From Micromonospora parva (GTDB lineage: Bacteria; Actinomycetota; Actinomycetes; Mycobacteriales; Micromonosporaceae), in the NCBI RefSeq assembly GCF_000718515.1, contig NZ_JNZS01000001.1, forward strand, positions 186,001 through 250,000: DNA of 64,000 nucleotides. Reading direction: 5' to 3'. The position numbers were made by a program, and so were the translations under genes. How positions within the stretch are numbered: position 1 is the stretch's first letter; every line of letters begins with the position of its first letter. The notes beneath the pieces are model-generated. The model was not told where the DNA came from. It did not search any database and saw only the letters and a list, made by a program, of their open reading frames with translations. Positions 8,821-17,918 of the stretch are shown here, one piece after another.

Positions 8821-10917
8821 ATGGGTGACGAGCACCGGGCTAAACCACGACGCTGGAACGGACGCCGGCATACGCCGACCGGGCCGGACCCGGCACTGCG
8901 GGCGGCCCGCGATCCGGCCCGCCCGCACCGGGGCGGCCGGCAGGGTGTCGTGGTGCCCGAACGCGTGGCCACCCCGGCCCGCTCACTGTCGCCGACCAGC
9001 CCGTTGCGCCGGTGGCTCTTCCAGCACCAGGTGCAGCCGCCCGGCCCCGAGGCGATCGAGGGGCAGAGCCGTCGGCACGCCTGGTGGCAGGTGATGTGCC
9101 TGACCGGCGTGGACTACTTCTCCACGTTGTCGTACCTGCCGGGCATCGCGGCGGTGGCGGCCGGTGCGCTCTCCCCGTTGGCGACCCTGTTGATCGTCGC
9201 GCTCACTCTCTTCGGCATGCTGCCGATGTACCGGCGGGTGGCCCAGGAGAGCCCGCACGGTCAGGGTTCGGTGGCGATGCTGGAGCGGTTGTTGCCGTTC
9301 TGGCGGGGCAAGATCTTCGTCCTGGTGCTGCTCGGCTTCGTGGCCACCTCCTGGATCATCACGATCACCCTCTCCTCGGCCGACGCCACAGTGCACCTGT
9401 TGGAGAACCCGTACCTGCCGGACACGGTGCACGGGTCCCTGGTGCCGGTCGTGGTCACCGTGGTGCTGCTGCTGATCCTCGGCGGGGTGTTCCTGCTCGG
9501 ATTCCGCGAGGCGGTGGTGGTGGCCATCCCGCTGGTCGCGGTCTTCCTGGTGCTCAACGCGGTGATCGTCGTGGTCGCGGTGGCCCGGATCGCCGCCGAC
9601 CCGGGCATCGTGTCGGACTGGACGGCCGCGATCACCACGACCGGCGGGGGACCGGGCCACGTGCTGCTCACCGCGGTGCTGGCGTTCCCGCTGCTGGTGC
9701 TGGGGCTCTCCGGTTTCGAGACCGGGGTCAGCATGATGCCCCTGGTCGCGGCGGATGGTCCGGACCAGCAGGCCCGGCTCGCCGCCCGGATCCGCAACAC
9801 GCGCCGACTGCTCACCACCGCCGCGTTGATCATGTCGGTGTACCTGATCTCGACGACCTTCGTGACCACGGCGCTCATCCCGAAGCAGGAGTTCGCGCCG
9901 GGCGGCGCCGCGAACGGGCGGGCGCTGGCCTTCCTGGCGCACACCTACCTGGGTGAGGTGTTCGGCAGTGTCTACGACGTGAGCAGTGTGCTCATCCTCT
10001 GGTTCGCCGGCGCGTCGGCCATGGCCGGCTTGATCAACATCGTGCCGCGCTACCTGCCGTCGTACGGGATGGCGCCGGAGTGGGCGCGGGCGGTGCGTCC
10101 CGTGGTGATCGTCTACACCGTCGTCAGCGTCGCCATCACGATCGCCTTCCGCGCCGACGTCAACGCCCAGGCCGGCGCGTACGCCACCGGGATCCTGGCG
10201 ATGATGGTCTCCGGCGCGGTGGCGGTGACGATCTCCGCGGCCCGTCGCCACCGGCGCGCCTCGGCCATCGGCTTCACCGTGCTGACCCTGGTGCTGCTGT
10301 ACGCGCTGCTGGAGAACGTCATCGAACAGCCGGACGGGATCACGATCTCCGCGCTGTTCATTCTCGGCATCATCGCGGTCTCATTGGTCTCCCGGGTCAC
10401 CCGGACCACCGAGCTGCGGGCCGAGCGCATCGAGTTCGACGAACCGGCCCGTCGGTTCATCACCGAGTCGCTGGCGCACGACGGGCAGCTGCACCTGATC
10501 GCGAACAAGCGGCAGAAGGGTTCGGTGAAGGAGTACACGATCAAGGAGCGGGCGCAACGCGGGATGAACCCGGTGCCCGGCGCCGCGGACGTGCTGTTCC
10601 TGGAGATCGATGTGGTGGATCCGTCGGACTTCAGCCAGGTGCTGCGCGTCCACGGGATCGAGGTGGGCGGCTTCCGGGTGTTGCGGGCCAACAGTCCGGC
10701 CGCGCCCAACGCGATCGCCGCGATCCTGCTGGCCCTGCGGGACGCCACCGGGGTCCGGCCGCACGCGCACTTCGAGTGGTCGGAGGGGAGCCCGATCGCG
10801 CACCTGGCGCGCTACCTCATCCTGGGTCGGGGGGACACCCCGCCGGTGGTGCGGGAGATCATCCGACGCACCGAACGGGACCCGCTGCGCCGGCCCGGCA
10901 TCCACGTCGGCGGGTGA
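8821..10917 (+). CDS. APC-superfamily amino-acid permease-like transporter with cytoplasmic C-terminal domain
   Basis: A 698-residue integral membrane protein. After a basic, disordered N-terminus of about 75 residues come the APC-like segment [35 protein letters not shown] and roughly eleven or twelve hydrophobic helices, including [16 protein letters not shown]. From about residue 520 a soluble domain of about 180 residues follows ([17 protein letters not shown]... to the C-terminus). This matches a widespread actinobacterial APC-like family; the substrate cannot be told. ATG 8821 follows a GGGTGGGA stretch, and GTG 8803 is an alternative start. A TACCGT -10 candidate lies at 8788-8793. It appears monocistronic. 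Confidence 0.75.
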   Translation: MGDEHRAKPRRWNGRRHTPTGPDPALRAARDPARPHRGGRQGVVVPERVATPARSLSPTSPLRRWLFQHQVQPPGPEAIEGQSRRHAWWQVMCLTGVDYFSTLSYLPGIAAVAAGALSPLATLLIVALTLFGMLPMYRRVAQESPHGQGSVAMLERLLPFWRGKIFVLVLLGFVATSWIITITLSSADATVHLLENPYLPDTVHGSLVPVVVTVVLLLILGGVFLLGFREAVVVAIPLVAVFLVLNAVIVVVAVARIAADPGIVSDWTAAITTTGGGPGHVLLTAVLAFPLLVLGLSGFETGVSMMPLVAADGPDQQARLAARIRNTRRLLTTAALIMSVYLISTTFVTTALIPKQEFAPGGAANGRALAFLAHTYLGEVFGSVYDVSSVLILWFAGASAMAGLINIVPRYLPSYGMAPEWARAVRPVVIVYTVVSVAITIAFRADVNAQAGAYATGILAMMVSGAVAVTISAARRHRRASAIGFTVLTLVLLYALLENVIEQPDGITISALFILGIIAVSLVSRVTRTTELRAERIEFDEPARRFITESLAHDGQLHLIANKRQKGSVKEYTIKERAQRGMNPVPGAADVLFLEIDVVDPSDFSQVLRVHGIEVGGFRVLRANSPAAPNAIAAILLALRDATGVRPHAHFEWSEGSPIAHLARYLILGRGDTPPVVREIIRRTERDPLRRPGIHVGG

Positions 10918-10980
10918 CGTCGATGCCGGTTTGCCGGTATTGAAGATGAAAGAGGGAACTATTCACGTTCACACCTTCCT

Positions 10981-11002
10981 GTCCGTATTGCGGACCTATC
11001 GT
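10981..11002 (+). promoter_or_regulatory. possible operator/promoter of the beta-helix gene
   Basis: A short inverted repeat GTCCG-TATTG-CGGAC (10981-10995) directly precedes TATCGT (10997-11002), a TANNNT -10 candidate. It lies about 90 nt upstream of the secreted protein gene, in the least GC-rich part of the intergenic region. Confidence 0.3.
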
Positions 11003-11089
11003 GACGTTTGGTGGTCGGCGAGCATGTCGAGCCCTCCGCGCCCGGATCGGCGCGGTCACGTCAGGTAGGCAGGAAGGTAGGCACCGTTG

Positions 11090-12592
11090 ATGTCCACGTA
11101 CCGAGAGGGAGACCGCGCGAGTCGACCCAGACGGCGGTCCCGATGGTTCTTAGCCGGCGGTTTACTGGCGGGGAGCCTGGTCGTGGGCGTGGCCGGAGCG
11201 GCTGCCGCCGCCGACCGCGCCCTCACCCTCCCAGGTCTGGCCCGACTGACCCCGGCGGCTGACGACGACCGCCGCGACGGCGACCGGCGGGCGACGCAGC
11301 AGGACCAGGACGGCCCGGAACAGGACCGTCCGAGCACCCCGGGCACCGGCAAGCGGGGGGTCGTGTCGGTGCCCTGCGACGCCGCGAAGCTGGTCGCGGC
11401 GCTGGTGACCGCCAACGCCGAGGGCGGCGGCGAACTCCGGCTCGCGCCCAAGTGCCGCTACACCCTCACCGAGGCGTTCCACGAGACCGACCAGTACGAC
11501 GGCGGAATCCGCGACGCCCGGGAGGCGGCCGACGCGGCGGAGACCCCCGGTGACGCCGAGGCGCCGCCGCACAACCCGGCCGACGACACCGCCGGACTGC
11601 CGGTGATCTACCAGGCCATCACGATCGACGGCGCCGGCGCCACGATCGCCCGCGACGCCCAGGCCGCCCCGTTCCGCTTCTTCACCGTCCGCGACGGCGG
11701 CGAGCTGACCCTGCGGGACATGGAACTGCACAACGGCCGCTCGGCCATCGAGGGTGGCAGTGTGCACGTGGTGCACGGCGCCACCGCCGTGGTGGAACGG
11801 GTCACCGTCTCGCAGAGCACCTCGCTGTCGCCCGAGGGCGGCGGTGGCGGCATCTTCAACGACGGCAACATGGTGGTCACCGACTCCACGTTCGTCGGCA
11901 ACAGCGCATCGGGCGCCGCGGGCAAGGGCGGGGGCCTGCTCAACGGTGGTGTCCTGACGCTGAAGCGTTCCGAGTTCCACCGCAACAGCGCCAACGGCTA
12001 CGGCGGCGGGCTCGGCAACTACCGGGGTGCCGCCGACGTGGAGAGCGTCTCCTTCACCCAGAACAGCGCCGCCCAGGGGGGCGGGCTGGCCAGCTTCTCG
12101 GCCCGCACGAAGGTCTCCGACACCGAGCTGCTCAACAACACCGCCCAGGTCGGCGGCGGCGCCGCCAACTCCGACGCGGTGCTGGTGATGCGCACGATGA
12201 CCATCCGGGGCAACACGTCCACTGTCAACGGCGGCGGCATCTCGACGGTGAAGGGCCTGACGCCGCTCGACGACAGCGTGGTCGAGGGCAACACCACCCA
12301 CGGCCTGGGTGCCGGCATCTACGCCGAGAAGGCGAACCTGCTGGTGCGGGGCAGCGACGTGGTCCGCAACGAGGCGGTCGGCGCGGCGTCCCAGGGTGGC
12401 GGCATCTACGCCAGCGCGGGCTCGGTGGCGATCTACACCAGCAAGGTCACCCACAATGCGTCGACGCTGAAGCCCGGTGGTGTCTTCGGCATGCACGCCC
12501 AGGTCAAGATCGACGATGAGAGCGTGGTCGTCGAGAACGAGCCGACCAACTGCGAGGGCAGCCAGGTGCCGATCGCGCACTGCTTCCGCTGA
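11090..12592 (+). CDS. secreted parallel beta-helix (pectate-lyase-fold) repeat protein
   Basis: A 500-residue exported protein. The N-terminus has a basic stretch with RPRRRSR, then a hydrophobic core (FLAGGLLAGSLVVGVAGAAAAA), a plausible signal peptide. A charged linker is followed by a CDAAKLVAALVTANAEGGGELRLAPKCRYTL segment and at least seven coils of the GGG-I/L-x-N type (EGGGGGIFNDG, GKGGGLLNGG, YGGGLGNY, QGGGLASF, VGGGAANS, NGGGISTV, QGGGIYAS), the signature of polymorphic-outer-membrane-type right-handed beta-helices. No catalytic residues are evident, so it may be structural or an adhesin rather than an enzyme. ATG 11090 follows AGGAAGG at 12-13 nt, a slightly long spacing. A hairpin lies downstream at 12628-12660. 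Confidence 0.75.
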   Translation: MSTYREGDRASRPRRRSRWFLAGGLLAGSLVVGVAGAAAAADRALTLPGLARLTPAADDDRRDGDRRATQQDQDGPEQDRPSTPGTGKRGVVSVPCDAAKLVAALVTANAEGGGELRLAPKCRYTLTEAFHETDQYDGGIRDAREAADAAETPGDAEAPPHNPADDTAGLPVIYQAITIDGAGATIARDAQAAPFRFFTVRDGGELTLRDMELHNGRSAIEGGSVHVVHGATAVVERVTVSQSTSLSPEGGGGGIFNDGNMVVTDSTFVGNSASGAAGKGGGLLNGGVLTLKRSEFHRNSANGYGGGLGNYRGAADVESVSFTQNSAAQGGGLASFSARTKVSDTELLNNTAQVGGGAANSDAVLVMRTMTIRGNTSTVNGGGISTVKGLTPLDDSVVEGNTTHGLGAGIYAEKANLLVRGSDVVRNEAVGAASQGGGIYASAGSVAIYTSKVTHNASTLKPGGVFGMHAQVKIDDESVVVENEPTNCEGSQVPIAHCFR

Positions 12593-12627
12593 ACGTCGAC
12601 TCGCGCACCTCATCCCGAGAACGCGGA

Positions 12628-12660
12628 CGAGCCGCCCCGGTGATCGGTCGGGGCGGCTCG
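12628..12660. terminator. 12-bp stem-loop between convergent genes
   Basis: Arms CGAGCCGCCCCG (12628-12639) and CGGGGCGGCTCG (12649-12660) pair perfectly around a 9-nt loop. It lies between the beta-helix gene and the convergent F420 oxidoreductase gene and could serve both. Confidence 0.75.
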
Positions 12661-12718
12661 CCCGTGCCCGCCCCGGTCAAACGCCGCCCGCCGACATCAC
12701 CCCCGCCGCCCGCGGGCG

Positions 12719-13678
12719 TCACCCCATCGCACGTAGCCGGCCGGCGAGATCGCCGGCGAAGAAGTCGAGGAAGCCGTCCGGGTCGGGGCCGGCGTTCTGC
12801 AGCACGATGTGGTCGAAGCCGGCCTCGACGTACGACCGGACCTTGGCGACGTGCGGTTCCGGGTCCGGGCCGACGGCGAAGAGCTGCCGGATGTGCTTCT
12901 CCTCGACGTACGCGCTCGCCGCGTCGAAGTTGACCGGGTTCGGCAGCTCGCTCATCACCTTCCAGCCGGTCACCATCCACCGGCTCGTCTGCAACACCGC
13001 CTGCACCGCCTGCTGCTCGTCGGTGGCCCAGGCCACTGGCACCTCGGCGTAGCGCGGGCCGGCACCCTGCGCGCGTCGGTAGTGCTCGACGATCGACGCG
13101 TCCGCGTCGGTGGCGAACAGTCCGTCGCCCAACTCGGCGGCGAGCCGCGCCGACGCCTCACCGCTGGCCGCCACCGCGATCACGGGCAGGGTGTCCGGCA
13201 GGTCGAAGACCCGGGCGTCCTCCAGGTGCAGGTGCCGTCCCTCGTACGACTGGTAGCCGCCCTGCCAGAGCAGCCGGATGATCTCCAGCGCCTCGCGTAG
13301 TCGCTCGTGTCGGCCCCGCACGCTGGGGAAGCCCTGCCCGACCACATGCTCGTTGAGCCGCTCGCCTGCACCCACGCCGAGGGTGAACCGGCCGTCGGAG
13401 ATCAGTGCCATGGTCGCCGCGGCCTGGGCGATGATCGCCGGGTGGTAGCGGACGGTCGGGCAGGTGACACCGGTGGCCAGACGCAGGGTGCTGGTTCTGG
13501 CCGCGATGGCGCCGAGCACGCTCCAGGTGAAGGACGAGTGCCCCTGTGCGTCCAGCCAGGGGTGGAAGTGGTCGCTCATCTCGACGAAGTCGAAGCCGGC
13601 CCGCTCGGCCAGGACGGCCTGTCGGATGATCTCCTGCGGGCCGTACCCCTCCGAGGCCAACTTGTAGCCGATCTGCAT
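12719..13678 (-). CDS. F420-dependent LLM-class oxidoreductase (TIGR03557-like)
   Basis: A 319-residue TIM-barrel flavin/F420 enzyme starting MQIGYKLASEGYGPQEIIRQAVLAERAGFDFVEMSDHFHPW, typical of the LLM-class F420-dependent oxidoreductases close to F420-dependent glucose-6-phosphate dehydrogenase (TIGR03557 group). Conserved segments visible are LGAIAARTSTLRLATGVTCPT and RFTLGVGAGERLNEHVVG. These cytoplasmic enzymes move hydride between coenzyme F420 and an organic substrate; the substrate here is unknown. ATG 13678 was chosen over an upstream extension to 13759 because it is preceded by GGGAG at good spacing and matches the family N-terminus. It is convergent with the beta-helix gene. Confidence 0.85.
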   Translation of the reverse strand: MQIGYKLASEGYGPQEIIRQAVLAERAGFDFVEMSDHFHPWLDAQGHSSFTWSVLGAIAARTSTLRLATGVTCPTVRYHPAIIAQAAATMALISDGRFTLGVGAGERLNEHVVGQGFPSVRGRHERLREALEIIRLLWQGGYQSYEGRHLHLEDARVFDLPDTLPVIAVAASGEASARLAAELGDGLFATDADASIVEHYRRAQGAGPRYAEVPVAWATDEQQAVQAVLQTSRWMVTGWKVMSELPNPVNFDAASAYVEEKHIRQLFAVGPDPEPHVAKVRSYVEAGFDHIVLQNAGPDPDGFLDFFAGDLAGRLRAMG

Positions 13679-13839
13679 GCCCGCACTCCCGATCCCGTTT
13701 CGCTGACTGAGGCATCGGCGGTTCCCGGCCCCGGCGCGGACAAACGCCACAGGCCGCAAACCAGCCTCCTAGGATGCCGTAGGCGGTGTGCGGTGGACGA
13801 CGGCAGGTGCCAAGGACCGCCTCCAGCCACCGGACACCG

Positions 13840-14721
13840 TCACCGCACCAGCAGATCGATGACGCCCGTCAGGTCCTCCTCGCCACCGCCCTCCGCCAGG
13901 CGGCGGCGCATCAGGTCGAAGTAAGGGCTGAGCAGTTCGGGGCTGACGCCCTGCTGCTCGGCGGTGCTCAGAAAGGTCGGCGTGCCCGCCACCTGCATGG
14001 CGAGAGGGGAGACGACCCCCTTGGTGTAGTCCCCGCTGCGCAGCTGGTCGGCGGTCTGGTGAACCGCCGGGACCATCGCGACGAGCCAGTCGGCGAGCAG
14101 TGCGGCGAGCGCCGACGGGTCGATGTCCTCCCGGCGGATCAGGGCGAATGCGTGCGCGGCCCCGGCGAACATCCCGTACATGGCGCTGAGAAGAGCCACG
14201 TCGTGCAGGGCCGCGAAGCCCGCGTCCTCACCGACGTAGGTGGTGCCGACCGGAACGCCCAGCGTCTCCCGGTGCCGTTCGAACAGCGCTCGTGAGCCGC
14301 TGTAGAAGACGTAGCCGCCGGCCTCCGGGACGCCGACCATCGGTGGGACAGCCATAATTCCACCGTCCAGGTACCGCGCGCCGCGTCGGCGGGCCCACGC
14401 CGCGCGGGCGCGGGCCTGGGCAGGGGTGCTGGTGGTCAGGTTGACCAGATCCCGGCCGATCAGGTCCACGCCGGCCAGCACCTGGTCGACCGAGCTGTCG
14501 TCCAACAGGCAGACGACGACCAGGGTGCTCGCCGCGACCGCCTGTGCGGCGCTGCCCGCGACCCTTGCCCCTTCGGGCACGAGCGCTGCGGCGCGCGCCG
14601 GGGTGCGGTTCCAGACGGTGAGCGGGTAGCCGGCGACAAGCCAGGCTCGGGCAAGCGCGGTACCCATCGCGCCGAGTCCCAGCATCGTGACGGAGGGCTT
14701 CTCCACAGTGTTCGGTTCCAT
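13840..14721 (-). CDS. NAD(P)-dependent imine reductase / 3-hydroxyisobutyrate-dehydrogenase-like oxidoreductase
   Basis: A 293-residue protein with an N-terminal Rossmann domain (VTMLGLGAMGTALARAWLVAGYPLTVWNRT, GxGxxG) and an all-helical C-terminal dimerisation domain, the layout of the 6-phosphogluconate/beta-hydroxyacid dehydrogenase superfamily. The motif GGIMAVPPMVG and the C-terminal pattern resemble the imine reductase/reductive aminase branch more than true hydroxyisobutyrate dehydrogenases, because the usual catalytic lysine of the latter is not at the expected place. Start ATG 14721 is used; an in-frame GTG/ATG further upstream would run into the divergent promoter. It is divergent from an HxlR regulator that probably controls it. 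Confidence 0.75.
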   Translation of the reverse strand: MEPNTVEKPSVTMLGLGAMGTALARAWLVAGYPLTVWNRTPARAAALVPEGARVAGSAAQAVAASTLVVVCLLDDSSVDQVLAGVDLIGRDLVNLTTSTPAQARARAAWARRRGARYLDGGIMAVPPMVGVPEAGGYVFYSGSRALFERHRETLGVPVGTTYVGEDAGFAALHDVALLSAMYGMFAGAAHAFALIRREDIDPSALAALLADWLVAMVPAVHQTADQLRSGDYTKGVVSPLAMQVAGTPTFLSTAEQQGVSPELLSPYFDLMRRRLAEGGGEEDLTGVIDLLVR

Positions 14722-14759
14722 GCCGATTAGGCTGGTCACCGGCCCCCAGGTGATCAAGT

Positions 14760-14777
14760 ACGCACGTCGAGGTGCGT
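14760..14777. promoter_or_regulatory. inverted repeat in the imine-reductase/HxlR intergenic region
   Basis: ACGCAC-GTCGAG-GTGCGT is a perfect 6-bp dyad with a 6-nt spacer, located between the two divergent starts (14721 and 14817). It is a reasonable HxlR operator candidate, though the arms are short. Confidence 0.35.
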
Positions 14778-14816
14778 GGTTACCCGGGGGTGAGCGAGCA
14801 CGTCGGAGGGGTGGGT

Positions 14817-15179
14817 ATGGCGACGGTGAACCGGCCGGGCACCGCGGACGGACACGCCTGCGGTATCGACACCGCGATGGAGGTGATCGGCGGCAAGTGG
14901 AAGGTGCTGATCCTCTGGGCGCTCCACGAGCACCCCCTGCGTCGCTTCGGCGAGCTGCGTCGACTGCTTCCGGGGATCACGGAGAAGGTGCTGGCCTCTC
15001 ACCTACGGGAGATGGAGGCGGACGGCATCGTACGCCGTGTCTCCTACGACGAGGTGCCGCCCCGCGTCGAGTACTCGTTGACCGAGGACGGCACGCGCCT
15101 CAACGACGCCCTCGAGCCGCTGGCCGCCTGGGGACGCGATCGGTCGACCGTTCGACGGTCGGGGGAGGAGGCGGGCTAG
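14817..15179 (+). CDS. HxlR-family winged-helix transcriptional regulator
   Basis: A 120-residue regulator with the standard HxlR pattern: HACGIDTAMEVIGGKWKVLILWALHEHPLRRFGELRRLLPGITEKVLASHLREMEADGIVRRVSYDEVPPRVEYSLTEDG. The conserved N-terminal cysteine is present. HxlR proteins are small dimeric DNA-binding regulators that often sense redox or electrophiles. ATG 14817 is preceded by GGAGGGG at 8 nt; an upstream in-frame start at 14772 is less likely. It is divergent from the imine-reductase-like gene, the usual target arrangement. Confidence 0.85.
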   Translation: MATVNRPGTADGHACGIDTAMEVIGGKWKVLILWALHEHPLRRFGELRRLLPGITEKVLASHLREMEADGIVRRVSYDEVPPRVEYSLTEDGTRLNDALEPLAAWGRDRSTVRRSGEEAG

Positions 15180-15208
15180 TGCTCCGGAGCGACCTCGCCG
15201 AAAACTGC

Positions 15209-15246
15209 ACCGGCCCGCGCCCCACCGCCGGGGGGCACGGGCCGGT
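15209..15246. terminator. bidirectional hairpin between HxlR and the small membrane protein gene
   Basis: Arms ACCGGCCCGCGCCCC (15209-15223) and GGGGCACGGGCCGGT (15232-15246) pair over 15 positions with one mismatch and an 8-nt loop. The flanking genes converge. Confidence 0.75.
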
Positions 15247-15259
15247 CTACGTCTGTTGC

Positions 15260-15466
15260 CTACTTGGAAGGCTCGGGCAGCTTGCAGTCGACCTTCGGGT
15301 TGGCGCCGATGTAGTTCAGCGGCCCGGCCACGATCGTGACCAGGATGGTGCCGGCCTCGGCGCAGTTGGTGTCGTCACCGCTGTAGTAGCCGCGCTGGCC
15401 AGCGGCGATGGCGCCGATCACCAACCAGATCACGACGATGACTCCGAGAATCGAGGTGCCGCGCAT
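15260..15466 (-). CDS. small membrane protein
   Basis: A 68-residue protein with one strong hydrophobic helix at residues 5-21 (SILGVIVVIWLVIGAIAAG), a YYSGDDTNCAEAGT segment, a second hydrophobic stretch (ILVTIVAGPLNYIGA) and a C-terminal Cys. It resembles short conserved actinobacterial membrane proteins of unknown function. ATG 15466 is preceded by a perfect AGGAGG at 5 nt, so the longer reading frame from 15517 is unlikely. The gene is separate from its neighbours, with a hairpin just beyond its stop. Confidence 0.7.
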   Translation of the reverse strand: MRGTSILGVIVVIWLVIGAIAAGQRGYYSGDDTNCAEAGTILVTIVAGPLNYIGANPKVDCKLPEPSK

Positions 15467-15721
15467 CGCTGCCTCCTGAGGTATGTGGTGGATCTGAGGT
15501 GCAGCGGTTGTACCCAATCGGGTCGCGCCGCTAACTGTTGCGTGCTAAGGCCGCCTGCGGCGGATCCTCCGTCCGGCCGATGCCGTCCGCCGATGCGTAC
15601 CGCCCGGGCATCCGCCGCCCGCACCGGGTAGCGCCTGTCGGCTATCGGATCGACGACCGACCTCGCCGTGATCGGGCTGAGTGGACGTAGAACTGCCTCA
15701 CGGCCCCGCCGAGGAGGACCC

Positions 15722-16549
15722 ATGGACGCCCCGACACCGCCCCTGTACATCGACCGCCCCGAGGACGTCGCGGTCGCGGCCCGCGCGCTCGCCGGCGGCG
15801 CGATCGTCGCGGCGGCGTTCGCCAACTTCTACGTCATCGTCGCCCGCCCGGACGCGGCCACCGTGCGCCGGGTCAACCTGGCCAAGGGTCGACCGGCCCA
15901 CCAGGTCGGCAGCATCACCACAGCGATCGGCCGGATCCCGGGGATGTTCGACTGGACGCGGATCTCGCCCCGGCTGCCGGTCGGTCGGGTGCGCGCGCTG
16001 ATGGACGCCCTCTACGGGGCCGGACCGTTCGGCTTCCGCGGGCCGGCCGCCGACCGGCTCCCCGACCACCTCACCCAGGTCGACCAGGGGATGCGGACCA
16101 CCCAGGTGATCGCACCGGGGCTGACCTGCCCGTCCAACGCCCTCTTCGAGCGGGCGCTCGCCGAGACCGGCACGGATCACCTCTACATCACCTCGGCGAA
16201 CCGGTCGCGGCACCTGACCGGCGCGGCTGAGGAACCGGCGCACTGGAAGGCGGGCGCCCTGGCCGCCGACTTCGCCCACCTCGACGATCTGGTGGTGCTC
16301 GTGCACCGGGACGAGGCCGCCGCCCGCGCCGCGTACCCGGGTTACCTCACCACCTCGGTCACCCTGCTCTCGTTCCACGCGCCGGAGGGTGACCTCGAAG
16401 AACCGCCGGTGCTCACGGTGGACCGGCACGGGTCGCTGCACCTGGACGACGTCCGCCGCGCCGCCGCGCCGCTGGGCCTGCAGGTGCGCCTGGCGGGCAC
16501 CGCCCGGCAACGGTTGCAGGTCCGGGGGTACGCCGGGGCGCTGGTCTGA
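15722..16549 (+). CDS. Sua5/YciO/YrdC-like domain protein
   Basis: A 275-residue protein resembling the YrdC/Sua5 fold. It opens RPEDVAVAARALAGGAIVAAAFANFYVIVARPD and contains KGRPAHQVGSITT, the counterpart of the KxR-containing nucleotide-binding loop, and a late ITSANRS segment like the SxAN(x)S signature of the family. True Sua5/TsaC makes threonylcarbamoyl-AMP for the t6A tRNA modification. The divergence of this copy and the long C-terminus suggest a paralogue rather than the essential enzyme. ATG 15722 follows GAGGAGGA. It stands alone, convergent with the LtrA gene, 34 nt away. Confidence 0.7.
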   Translation: MDAPTPPLYIDRPEDVAVAARALAGGAIVAAAFANFYVIVARPDAATVRRVNLAKGRPAHQVGSITTAIGRIPGMFDWTRISPRLPVGRVRALMDALYGAGPFGFRGPAADRLPDHLTQVDQGMRTTQVIAPGLTCPSNALFERALAETGTDHLYITSANRSRHLTGAAEEPAHWKAGALAADFAHLDDLVVLVHRDEAAARAAYPGYLTTSVTLLSFHAPEGDLEEPPVLTVDRHGSLHLDDVRRAAAPLGLQVRLAGTARQRLQVRGYAGALV

Positions 16550-16583
16550 GCCGTTGCCGGCGATGCCCGCGGCCCGGCCGGCT

Positions 16584-17792
16584 TCAGTGCGGCGGTGACG
16601 GGGCCTCCGGTGGCTTGCCGTGACTGCGCCGGAAGTCCGCGTAGGCCACGCCGGCCAGCACCAGCAGCCCGCCGAGGGACGCGCAGGCCGGCGGCAGGTA
16701 CAGCAGGGCGGGTGCGATGGTCAGCAGCGCCAGCACCCCACCGGGCCGGGACCAGGACACCCGGCTGAACACCTCGTACTCGAAACAGGCCCGGCCGGCC
16801 AGGAAGAGCGCCGGGCCGCCGAGGATCACCGCGAGCCAGGCCGGCGGCGTCCGCCCGGTCGGGTCGTGCAGCACCAGGTGGAAGCCGGATGCCGTGGTGA
16901 CCACCCCGGCGATCATCAACAGATGGGTGTACGGCGCGCTGAACAGGAACTTGCTGGGGGAGCGGGCCGTCTGGATGGCGGTCGGCAGCAGTTCGCCGGA
17001 CTTGTGCACGTAGATCCGCCAGAGCAGCAGCGTGGTCAGGAACGCCACAGCAAACGCGCCGATGTTCTCGGCCTCGGTGTGCTCCATGCTGGACATGGTG
17101 CCGATGGTCAGGATGGCGTCGCCGAGCGCGATGATGAAGAACTGCTGGTAGCGCTCGGAGAGATGTTCCGCGGTGACGTTGCGTTGCTGCTCCGGGACCA
17201 CTCCCAGCCCCGGCACCGGGTACGCGAGCCGGAAGCCGAGGTAGTCGATGGCGAGCGCGGTGGCCCAGCAGGCGATCCGGGCGTCCTCGCTGACGAATGC
17301 GCCGATGAGCCACGGGATCGCCGACACCACGAACCACAGGAAGATGCGGGCCGCCCGCCGTTGGGTCTGTGGTTCGCGGCGTACCGCTGGCATCAGGAAC
17401 AGTCCACGCCCCAGGTGGATCGCCACGTACGTGCCGGCGAAGACGATCCCTCGATTGTTGAACGCCTCCGGGATCGCCGTGGTCATCAGCAGCGCGCCGA
17501 ACATCACGGCGCTGATCAGTAGCTTGATCTCGGTGCGTTCGGGGTTGTACATGTCGGTGACGAGCGTGGTGATCGCCCAGGTCCACCACACGGCGGCCAA
17601 CATGATCAGCGCCTCGGCGGCGCGGTGCCAGTCGAGCTGGTCGACCAGTCCCCGCGAGATGAGCGCGAGCGCGACCACGTACACCAGGTCGAAGAAGAGT
17701 TCGAGGAGGGTGACCCGGCGCGGGCCCTCCGGGTCGCGCACCGGTGGACCGCTGGCCCGCGGTGACCCGGGTTCCGGCGCGGGGAGGTGCAC
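16584..17792 (-). CDS. LtrA family membrane protein (low temperature requirement A), copy 1
   Basis: A 402-residue multi-spanning membrane protein with the LtrA N-terminal signature VTLLELFFDLVYVVALALISRGL and the later SERYQQFFIIALGDAILTIG segment (family pattern ERxxLxxIIxLGExI). About ten hydrophobic helices are visible. The family was named from a Listeria low-temperature growth gene; the molecular role is not settled. The GTG start at 17792 is supported by CAGGAGAAT 5-7 nt upstream. A second, clearly divergent LtrA gene lies at 26675-27799. Confidence 0.85.
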   Translation of the reverse strand: MHLPAPEPGSPRASGPPVRDPEGPRRVTLLELFFDLVYVVALALISRGLVDQLDWHRAAEALIMLAAVWWTWAITTLVTDMYNPERTEIKLLISAVMFGALLMTTAIPEAFNNRGIVFAGTYVAIHLGRGLFLMPAVRREPQTQRRAARIFLWFVVSAIPWLIGAFVSEDARIACWATALAIDYLGFRLAYPVPGLGVVPEQQRNVTAEHLSERYQQFFIIALGDAILTIGTMSSMEHTEAENIGAFAVAFLTTLLLWRIYVHKSGELLPTAIQTARSPSKFLFSAPYTHLLMIAGVVTTASGFHLVLHDPTGRTPPAWLAVILGGPALFLAGRACFEYEVFSRVSWSRPGGVLALLTIAPALLYLPPACASLGGLLVLAGVAYADFRRSHGKPPEAPSPPH

Positions 17793-17918
17793 GGGATTCT
17801 CCTGCGGAACCGCTCGACTCGATGGACCTGTGGGTCCGCCTCAACGGACGGTAACGGGCGGGCGAGGGCACTGGCGCGCGTTCGCCCGCCCGTCCCCCGA
17901 CCGGGTTGTGTCGGGCGG

